NCBI GenBank assembly: GCA_019112875.1
Contig: DXIO01000126.1
Location: 1 to 54,746, forward strand
DNA length: 54,746 nucleotides
Source of the DNA: Candidatus Aquabacterium excrementipullorum
Lineage (GTDB): Bacteria; Pseudomonadota; Gammaproteobacteria; Burkholderiales; Burkholderiaceae_C
Reading direction: 5' to 3'
The notes beneath the pieces are model-generated. The model ran no database searches. It had not been told where the DNA came from and was given only the letters and a program-made list of their open reading frames with translations. Below are positions 49,070-54,746 of this stretch, piece by piece. Position 1 is the first letter of the stretch. Each line of letters begins with the position of its first letter. The position numbers were made by a program, and so were the translations under genes.

Positions 49070-50566
49070 ATGCAGACCGTCGGACACTTCATCAACGGGC
49101 AGACCACCGCAGACACCGCCCGCACGCAAGAGGTCGTCGACCCGGCCTCGGGCCGCGTCACCAAGCACGTGGCCCTGGCCTCCAAGGCCACGGTCGGGCA
49201 GGCCATCGCCGCCGCCGAGGCCGCCTTCCCCGCCTGGCGTGACACGCCGCCGGCCAAGCGTGCGCGCGTGATGTACCGCTTCAAGCAGCTGCTCGAAGAC
49301 CGCGCCGACGACATCTGCGCGCTGATCACATCCGAGCACGGCAAGGTGCTCAGCGATGCGTTGGGCGAGCTGCAGCGCGGCATCGAGAACGTCGAGTTCG
49401 CCTGCGCCGCGCCCGAGCTGCTCAAGGGCGAGCACACCAAGAACGTCGGCCCCGGCATCGATTCGTGGAGCGAGTTCCAGCCGCTGGGCGTGGTCGCCGG
49501 CATCACGCCCTTCAACTTCCCGGCCATGGTGCCGCTGTGGATGTGGCCGCTGGCCGTGGTCTGCGGCAACACCTTCGTGCTCAAGCCGTCGGAGAAGACG
49601 CCTTCCTCCACGCTGTTCCTGGCGCAGCTGGCGCTGGAAGCCGGCCTGCCGCCGGGCGTGCTCAATGTGGTCAATGGCGACAAGGAGGCCGTGGACGCGC
49701 TGCTCGACAGCCCCGTGGTGCAGGCCGTGAGCTTCGTCGGCTCCACGCCGATTGCCGAATCCATCTACACACGCGGCTGCGCCAATGGCAAGCGCGTGCA
49801 GGCCCTGGGCGGCGCCAAGAACCACGCCGTGGTCATGCCCGATGCGGATCTGGACAACGCCGTGTCGGCGCTGATGGGCGCGGCCTTCGGATCGTGCGGC
49901 GAGCGCTGCATGGCCATCCCCGTGGTCGTGGCCGTGGGCGATGCCGTCGGTGATGCGCTGGCCCAGCGCCTGAGTGCGGCCCTCAGCCAGATGAAGGTCG
50001 GCCCCGGCACCGTGGCGGGCAACGACATGGGCCCGCTGGTCACGCGCGCGCACTTCGACAAGGTGCGCGGCTATGTCGATGCGGGCGTGCGCGAAGGCGC
50101 CAGCCTGGTCGTCGATGGCCGCGAGGTGCAGGTCAAGGACGGCGGTGACGGCTACTTCCTCGGCGGCTGCCTGTTCGACAGGGTCACGCCGCAGATGAGC
50201 ATCTACCGCGACGAGATCTTCGGCCCGGTGCTCAGCCTGGTTCGCGTGGCCTCGCTCGACGAGGCCATGGCCCTGATCGACGCACACGAGTACGGCAACG
50301 GCACCTGCATCTTCACGCGCGACGGCGAGGCCGCGCGCTACTTCACCGACCGGATCAAGGTCGGCATGGTCGGCGTGAACGTGCCCCTGCCGGTGCCCGT
50401 GTCCTTCCACAGCTTCGGCGGCTGGAAGCGCTCGCTGTTCGGTGACCTGAGCGCCTACGGCCCTGACGGCGTGCGCTTCTACACCCGCCGCAAGACCATC
50501 ACGCAGCGCTGGCCCTCGTCCGGCGTGCGCGAGAAGGCAGCGTTCAACTTCCCCAGCAGCCAGTGA
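49070..50566 (+). CDS. mmsA: CoA-acylating (methyl)malonate-semialdehyde dehydrogenase
   Basis: This 498-residue ALDH-superfamily enzyme has the MmsA signatures VGHFINGQ, SEFQPLGVVAGITPFNFPAMVPLWMWP, the catalytic Cys near 280 in GSCGERCMAIPVV and VPLPVPVSFHSFGGWKRSLFGD. It turns malonate semialdehyde to acetyl-CoA (or methylmalonate semialdehyde to propionyl-CoA) with NAD. With the transaminase upstream it forms a beta-alanine or valine breakdown unit. Confidence 0.96.
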   Translation: MQTVGHFINGQTTADTARTQEVVDPASGRVTKHVALASKATVGQAIAAAEAAFPAWRDTPPAKRARVMYRFKQLLEDRADDICALITSEHGKVLSDALGELQRGIENVEFACAAPELLKGEHTKNVGPGIDSWSEFQPLGVVAGITPFNFPAMVPLWMWPLAVVCGNTFVLKPSEKTPSSTLFLAQLALEAGLPPGVLNVVNGDKEAVDALLDSPVVQAVSFVGSTPIAESIYTRGCANGKRVQALGGAKNHAVVMPDADLDNAVSALMGAAFGSCGERCMAIPVVVAVGDAVGDALAQRLSAALSQMKVGPGTVAGNDMGPLVTRAHFDKVRGYVDAGVREGASLVVDGREVQVKDGGDGYFLGGCLFDRVTPQMSIYRDEIFGPVLSLVRVASLDEAMALIDAHEYGNGTCIFTRDGEAARYFTDRIKVGMVGVNVPLPVPVSFHSFGGWKRSLFGDLSAYGPDGVRFYTRRKTITQRWPSSGVREKAAFNFPSSQ

Positions 50567-50604
50567 ACCCGCACGCTGGCGCATGAGATGACGCAGGCCG
50601 CCCC

Positions 50605-51891
50605 ATGAAAGTCATCGTCCTGGGCAGCGGCGTCATCGGCACCACCAGTGCCTACTACCTGGCCCGTGCCGGCCACGAGGTCACCGTGCTGGACCGCCAG
50701 GCCTCACCGGCCCAGGAAACCAGCTTCGCCAACGCCGGCCAGATCTCGCCCGGCTATGCCTCGCCGTGGGCCGCCCCCGGCGTGCCGCTCAAGGCCCTCA
50801 GGTGGATGCTTCAGGCCCATGCGCCCCTGGCCATCGGGCTGGATGGCAGCACGGCCCAGCTGCGCTGGATGTGGCAGATGCTGCGCAACTGTCGCCCCGA
50901 ACGCTATGCCCAGAACAAGGCCCGCATGGTGCGCCTGGCCGAGTACAGCCGCGACAAGCTGCGGGCCCTGCGGGCTGAGACGGGCATCGCCTATGAGGGG
51001 CGACAGGGCGGCACCTTGCAGGTGTTCCGCACGCAGGCCCAGCTCGACGACGTGGCCAAGGACGTGGCCGTGCTGCAGGCCGCCGGCGTGCCCTATGAAC
51101 TGCTGAGCCGCGAGTCCCTGCGCCTGGTCGAGCCCGCATTGCGCCACGACCACCTGCGCGGCGGCCTGCGCCTGCCCCACGACGAAACAGGCGACTGCCA
51201 ACTGTTCACCACGCGCCTCGCCGAGATGGCCCAGGCACTGGGCGCGCGCTTTCGCCAGGGTGTGCATGTCGATGCGATCGCGTCGGACGGCCGCCAGGTC
51301 ACCCACCTGGTCGTCGATGGACAGCCCCAGCAGGCTGAGGCCTATGTGGTCGCGCTCGGGGCCTTCTCAACCGCCCTGCTGGCGGGTCTGGTGGACATCC
51401 CGGTCTACCCCGTCAAGGGCTACTCCATCACCGTGCCGATCGATGCGCCGGCGCGCGCGCCCGCGTCCACCGTGCTGGACGAGACCTACAAGATCGCGAT
51501 CACCCGCTTCGATCGGCGCATCCGGGTGGGCGGCATGGCCGAACTGCGCGGCTTCGACATGCGCCTGCGGCTCCAACGCCGCGCCACGCTGGAGATGTGC
51601 CTGGCCGACCTGTTTCCTGGCGCCGGCGACACAGCCGCGGGCAGCTTCTGGACAGGCCTGCGCCCCATGACGCCCGACGGCACGCCCATCGTGGGCCCCA
51701 CGCCGCTGCGCAACCTCTACCTCAACACAGGTCACGGCACGCTGGGCTGGACCATGGCCTGCGGCTCGGGCCAGGTGCTGGCTGATCTGATGTCGGGCCG
51801 CGCGCCCGAGATCCGTGCGGACGACCTGGGGGTGGGCCGCTACACCGCCCATGCTCACGCGCATCCACGCGGCCGCCACGCCCCCACGTAG
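50605..51891 (+). CDS. dadA: D-amino acid dehydrogenase, FAD subunit
   Basis: This 428-residue DAO-family flavoprotein starts with the FAD dinucleotide-binding motif [27 protein letters not shown], then [22 protein letters not shown], typical of DadA, and ends with the [15 protein letters not shown] motif. It oxidises D-amino acids such as D-alanine to 2-oxo acids and passes electrons to the respiratory chain at the inner-membrane face. It lies 38 bases after mmsA, so pyruvate for the transaminase may come partly from D-alanine oxidation (inference). Confidence 0.96.
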   Translation: MKVIVLGSGVIGTTSAYYLARAGHEVTVLDRQASPAQETSFANAGQISPGYASPWAAPGVPLKALRWMLQAHAPLAIGLDGSTAQLRWMWQMLRNCRPERYAQNKARMVRLAEYSRDKLRALRAETGIAYEGRQGGTLQVFRTQAQLDDVAKDVAVLQAAGVPYELLSRESLRLVEPALRHDHLRGGLRLPHDETGDCQLFTTRLAEMAQALGARFRQGVHVDAIASDGRQVTHLVVDGQPQQAEAYVVALGAFSTALLAGLVDIPVYPVKGYSITVPIDAPARAPASTVLDETYKIAITRFDRRIRVGGMAELRGFDMRLRLQRRATLEMCLADLFPGAGDTAAGSFWTGLRPMTPDGTPIVGPTPLRNLYLNTGHGTLGWTMACGSGQVLADLMSGRAPEIRADDLGVGRYTAHAHAHPRGRHAPT

Positions 51892-52136
51892 GGCAGCACT
51901 GACGCCACCTGTAGGGTGACGCCGACCCCATCCCCGGGGATGCCTGCACGCCGCAACAGTTCTACACTTTTGATACCGACAGACCGCTGGGGAACAGCCA
52001 GCGGCCGTCGCGACGTGACCCGTCACGTGGTGGACCAAACAAATGCGGCACGCATGCCGCTCTCGAATCGCTACAGGGGTGTGGGGCGCTGATGCGCCTC
52101 CGGCTTTTTCTCGAAGACCGCCAAAAGGACACAACC

Positions 52137-52628
52137 ATGCACTTCCATCTTCGCCATCTGGCCGCCGCCGCCGCGATGGCACTGACTGCCGTCGGTGCCA
52201 TCGCCGCACCGGCCGGCGACCTGGGCCTGAACCCGACCTATGCCGAGATCACCGGCTATGGCTCGCAGTTCGGTCCTGTCAACTTCTCCTACAGCTTCAC
52301 GCTCGATTCCGCCACCGACCTGACGAACCTCTTTGGCAGCCTCAAGGCCACCGACGAATCGTCCATCCTGGTGACGCTGAGCGGCCCCAGTTCTTTCTCG
52401 ACCACGATCACGCCGACCTTGTCCACGGCGCAGTCCTTCTCGTTCAGCAACCTGGCTGACGGCGCCTACACGCTGTCTTTCGTGGCCACACCCACCACGT
52501 CCACCTTCAGCGCCTATGGTGGCTTCGTCACCAGCGCGGCTGCTGTGCCCGAACCAGAGTCCATGGCACTGATGCTGGCCGGCCTGGGTGTCGCCGGCAC
52601 GCTGCTGCGTCGTCGCCAACGCGCCTGA
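52137..52628 (+). CDS. PEP-CTERM exported protein
   Basis: ATG at 52137 (AAAAGGAC just upstream) gives 163 residues. It has an N-terminal signal peptide (HLAAAAAMALTAVGAIAAPAG), a Ser/Thr-rich beta domain (FSYSFTLDSATDL, related to the FxDxF subset), and the C-terminal sorting signal VPEPESMALMLAGLGVAGTLLRRRQRA: PEP, a hydrophobic helix and an arginine tail. Exosortase in the inner membrane would process it for export with exopolysaccharide. No exosortase gene is in the window. A strong terminator follows. Confidence 0.93.
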   Translation: MHFHLRHLAAAAAMALTAVGAIAAPAGDLGLNPTYAEITGYGSQFGPVNFSYSFTLDSATDLTNLFGSLKATDESSILVTLSGPSSFSTTITPTLSTAQSFSFSNLADGAYTLSFVATPTTSTFSAYGGFVTSAAAVPEPESMALMLAGLGVAGTLLRRRQRA

Positions 52629-52654
52629 AGAAGGCATCGCCTCTTTTGCGCACC

Positions 52655-52677
52655 GCCGGGCTTGCCCGGCTTTTTTT
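52655..52677 (+). terminator. Rho-independent terminator after PEP-CTERM gene
   Basis: GCCGGGC, 2-base loop, GCCCGGC and seven Ts, 26 bases after the stop. Confidence 0.9.
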
Positions 52678-52935
52678 CGCCTGCTGATCCCTTGAGGAGA
52701 GTCAAAACAGGAGCGTTCCACCGATCCAAGGGGTAGGTCTTTTCGTTACACCTCCTCACAATGCTGGCCACAGGCACGAGCCAATAAATGAGGGGGAATG
52801 ATGAGAACAATCACCGCAGGGCACCGTCCGGCCAGCCTTGATTCAGCCTCCTTGTCCCAGTCACCCACCAGCAGATCGCTCGCGTGATCAAATATGATTT
52901 CAATCGCGAAAATCTGATCAATCCCGGAGCATGGT

Positions 52936-53223
52936 TTGGACACCGCCGAGCAAACCCCGATTCCCCCTGTCATCCACCTGCTCGAAGGGCTCGAAACCGC
53001 CGCTGGCGTGGTCCCGCTGGAAGGCGGGGACACGCTGCCAGTCCTGCGGCTGCTGCTGACCGTCCTGAGACGGGAGCAGCAAGGCGACGAACAATCGGTC
53101 GCCTGGCCAGACCTTTGGCTCGAACTCCCGACCGCCATGGCGTTCGCCGATGCGATCCGATCAGCGGTGCTCCGCGAGTTCCCGAAAGAGGCCGCGCTGA
53201 TGGGGATGGGCGGTCAGGCCTGA
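52936..53223 (+). CDS. Small hypothetical protein (95 aa)
   Basis: TTG at 52936 follows GGAG by 6 bases; no ATG is in frame nearby. The soluble product is acidic with leucine-rich helices (LPVLRLLLTVLRREQQGDEQ). It has no signal peptide. I do not recognise it, and it may be spurious, though its composition is protein-like and its frame is open across the GC-rich region. The AT-rich stretch at 52680-52930 would hold its promoter. Confidence 0.4.
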   Translation: MDTAEQTPIPPVIHLLEGLETAAGVVPLEGGDTLPVLRLLLTVLRREQQGDEQSVAWPDLWLELPTAMAFADAIRSAVLREFPKEAALMGMGGQA

Positions 53224-53280
53224 GCCCAGGGCCCTGAACCCACAGCAGCCCTGCTCAGCCAAAGGCTGGCACGGCGCCGC

Positions 53281-53670
53281 TCATCGTTCGTCTGCCGCCT
53301 GCCGGAACATGTCCAGGGCGGCGTCTTTGTCCATCACGGTGCGCGGAATCCAGAACGTGGTGGTGCAAGCCGGGCTCGTGCGCGAGGATGACTGGCCCAG
53401 GATCACCGACACACCCTCCTCCGACGTGACGACTTCCTGGATGTTCCTCACGTTCACCGACATCGTTTGCCGCGTGATCATGGCTGACGACACCACGACG
53501 TCGATGAAGCCCGGCCACGCGCTCGGCCGGAGATCGCCTTTGGCCACGGCCCGGATGGTCCGCGCCGTGACGCTGCCCGCCTGGGCTTCGGAAATCTGCA
53601 CATCGGCCCAGGCCGGCCCGACCGCCAGGACGGTCAATGCGAACGCGGCTTTCATCGCTGCAAGTGTCAT
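53281..53670 (-). CDS. Exported protein of unknown function (129 aa)
   Basis: The start at 53670 has GAGGAGGGG close upstream; ATG at 53655 is also possible. A signal peptide (MKAAFALTVLAVGPAWA) is followed by a mature domain with alternating strands (SAWPGFIDVVVSSAMITRQTMSVNV, EEGVSVILGQSS) and one cysteine (SPACTTTFWIP). No family is recognised. Probably periplasmic. Confidence 0.7.
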   Translation of the reverse strand: MTLAAMKAAFALTVLAVGPAWADVQISEAQAGSVTARTIRAVAKGDLRPSAWPGFIDVVVSSAMITRQTMSVNVRNIQEVVTSEEGVSVILGQSSSRTSPACTTTFWIPRTVMDKDAALDMFRQAADER

Positions 53671-53723
53671 GCATCCCCTCCTCGAGCACCCCATGGAGAG
53701 AGGTGATGAGGCCACACCTTAGC

Positions 53724-54020
53724 GCTCGAACGTGACAAGCCGAGGTCGGCGGGAGGTAGACGAGGTGCATCACCGAAGCTGCATCTTGTCCACGGTCTTG
53801 GGACCAGCCGGGCGCCCACACATGGCGCGAGCAAGGCGATGCCCACCAGGCAGGATGCGAATACCTCAGCATGGTCGCGCTGCAGAACTTGGATGGAACT
53901 ACATCAACGCGTTGCGCTCAACAACGCGCGCACCATGTGTTCTGCGCCTCTTGCTGATTGCCTCCGATCAAGACCCTCGATGAAGACCCTTGATGAAGAC
54001 AATGCCGACGCAGAAATGAC
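53724..54020. other. Gap with a 13-base tandem repeat
   Basis: No convincing gene is seen. AAGACCCTCGATG, AAGACCCTTGATG and a partial third unit (AAGACAATG) stand head to tail at 53970-54004. An 83-codon frame at 53732 is compositionally poor and has no ribosome site. Confidence 0.45.
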
Positions 54021-54043
54021 AAACGCCGGACAAGCCGGCGTTT
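54021..54043. terminator. Hairpin next to initiator tRNA
   Basis: AAACGCCGG and CCGGCGTTT (9-base perfect arms, 5-base loop). On the plus strand a T-rich tail follows; on the minus strand, which carries the tRNA, the tail is poor, so it may still end tRNA transcription or act on the other side. Confidence 0.6.
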
Positions 54044-54051
54044 GTTTTAAT

Positions 54052-54128
<77 letters not shown>

Positions 54129-54203
54129 GCAGAGACGTAAACTATAGCATGCTTTTGCATTTGCACGCAAGCTTGGACGAAAAACTTATCAGAAATCGCC
54201 AAC

Positions 54204-54229
54204 AAAAAAGCCGGCATCACTGCCGGCTT
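54204..54229 (-). terminator. Terminator after rplQ
   Basis: On the minus strand AAGCCGGC, 6 bases, GCCGGCTT then TTTTG. It ends the ribosomal protein operon 45 bases after the rplQ stop. Confidence 0.85.
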
Positions 54230-54274
54230 CTCTGTGCAGGTCAGCGGCTTGCGCCACTCACCTCCCAGTACTGA

Positions 54275-54667
54275 TCACTCAGCGGCGCCTTCAGCAGCCT
54301 CGGCCACTTCGGTGCGCTCGACCAGTTCCACATAGGCCATCGGGGCGTTGTCGCCAACGCGGAAGCCCATCTTGAGGATGCGGGTGTAGCCACCGGGACG
54401 GGCCTTGAAGCGCGGGCCCAGCACGTTGAACAGCTTGACCACGTTGTCGCGGTTGCGCAGACGATCGAACGCCAGGCGCTTGTTGGCCAGAGTGGGTTCC
54501 TTGGCCAGCGTGATCAGGGGCTCGACAACGCGGCGCAGTTCCTTGGCCTTGGGGACCGTGGTCTTGATGGCTTCGTGCTCGATGAGCGAGTTGGCCATGT
54601 TGCGCAGCATCGCCAGGCGGTGCGACGACGTGCGATTGAGTTTACGGAGACCGTTTCCGTGACGCAT
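54275..54667 (-). CDS. rplQ: 50S ribosomal protein L17
   Basis: This 130-residue protein has the L17 start [32 protein letters not shown] and a short Glu/Ala tail. AAGGAAAGGAA precedes the ATG. It is the last gene of the alpha operon, with rpoA expected just right of the window. It binds 23S rRNA in the large subunit. Confidence 0.98.
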   Translation of the reverse strand: MRHGNGLRKLNRTSSHRLAMLRNMANSLIEHEAIKTTVPKAKELRRVVEPLITLAKEPTLANKRLAFDRLRNRDNVVKLFNVLGPRFKARPGGYTRILKMGFRVGDNAPMAYVELVERTEVAEAAEGAAE

Positions 54668-54746
54668 GGTGCTTTCCTTTCCTTATAAAACCGACGGCCG
54701 TTTCAAGGTACCGCCGGGTGCACCGGATGGCTCTGTGAGCCACCCA

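Overview
The window looks like chromosome of a motile, GC-rich betaproteobacterium of the order Burkholderiales (inference from gene content: serS beside a Ser tRNA, cheR-cheD-cheB, an FlhG-like ATPase, a group II truncated globin, a PEP-CTERM protein, rplQ). It has two parts. Positions 1-31717 are an integrated mobile element that runs off the left edge. Positions 31718-54746 are host backbone.

The element abuts the 3' end of a Ser(CGA) tRNA, next to a 651-residue tyrosine recombinase. From left to right it carries: the 5' part of a large Dna2-like nuclease-helicase (Cas4/RecB-type Fe-S nuclease followed by an SF1 helicase, running off the edge); a translationally coupled ParB and tyrosine-recombinase-like pair; a small regulator region with an XRE repressor and repeated operator-like sites; a compact six-gene cassette of unknown function built around a PvdE/SyrD-type ABC exporter; and a four-gene minus-strand operon at 12362-28139.

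That four-gene operon is the most interesting part. In transcription order it encodes a PD-(D/E)XK nuclease with an internal zinc ribbon, a helicase with a four-cysteine Fe-S-type insert (XPD/DinG-like), a single 3225-residue protein, and a 396-residue protein ending in a HEPN-type R-x4-H motif. The first three match the known pPIWI-RE three-gene islands (PIWI-RE, DinG-type helicase, restriction endonuclease). Here, however, the PIWI-RE protein appears to be fused in one reading frame to about 2200 extra residues that contain a STAND/AAA-like ATPase, and a possible HEPN effector is coupled to it by an ATGA overlap. I read this as a PIWI-STAND-HEPN defence system, an unusual elaboration of the known island. 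A divergent gene next to it encodes a PD-(D/E)XK-like protein that lacks the usual lysine, and three short palindromes lie just upstream of the operon.

The backbone holds serS, an fkpB-ispH pair, radC, an Smr-domain gene, a truncated globin, a diguanylate cyclase-flhG pair, cheR-cheD-cheB (with a candidate FliA promoter), a patatin-barrel protein, two tandem Opa-like outer-membrane barrels, a CHCC zinc-finger gene with ilvE, a beta-alanine/D-amino-acid catabolic cluster with a divergent LysR regulator, a PEP-CTERM protein, an initiator tRNA and rplQ. These are ordinary genes in an ordinary setting.
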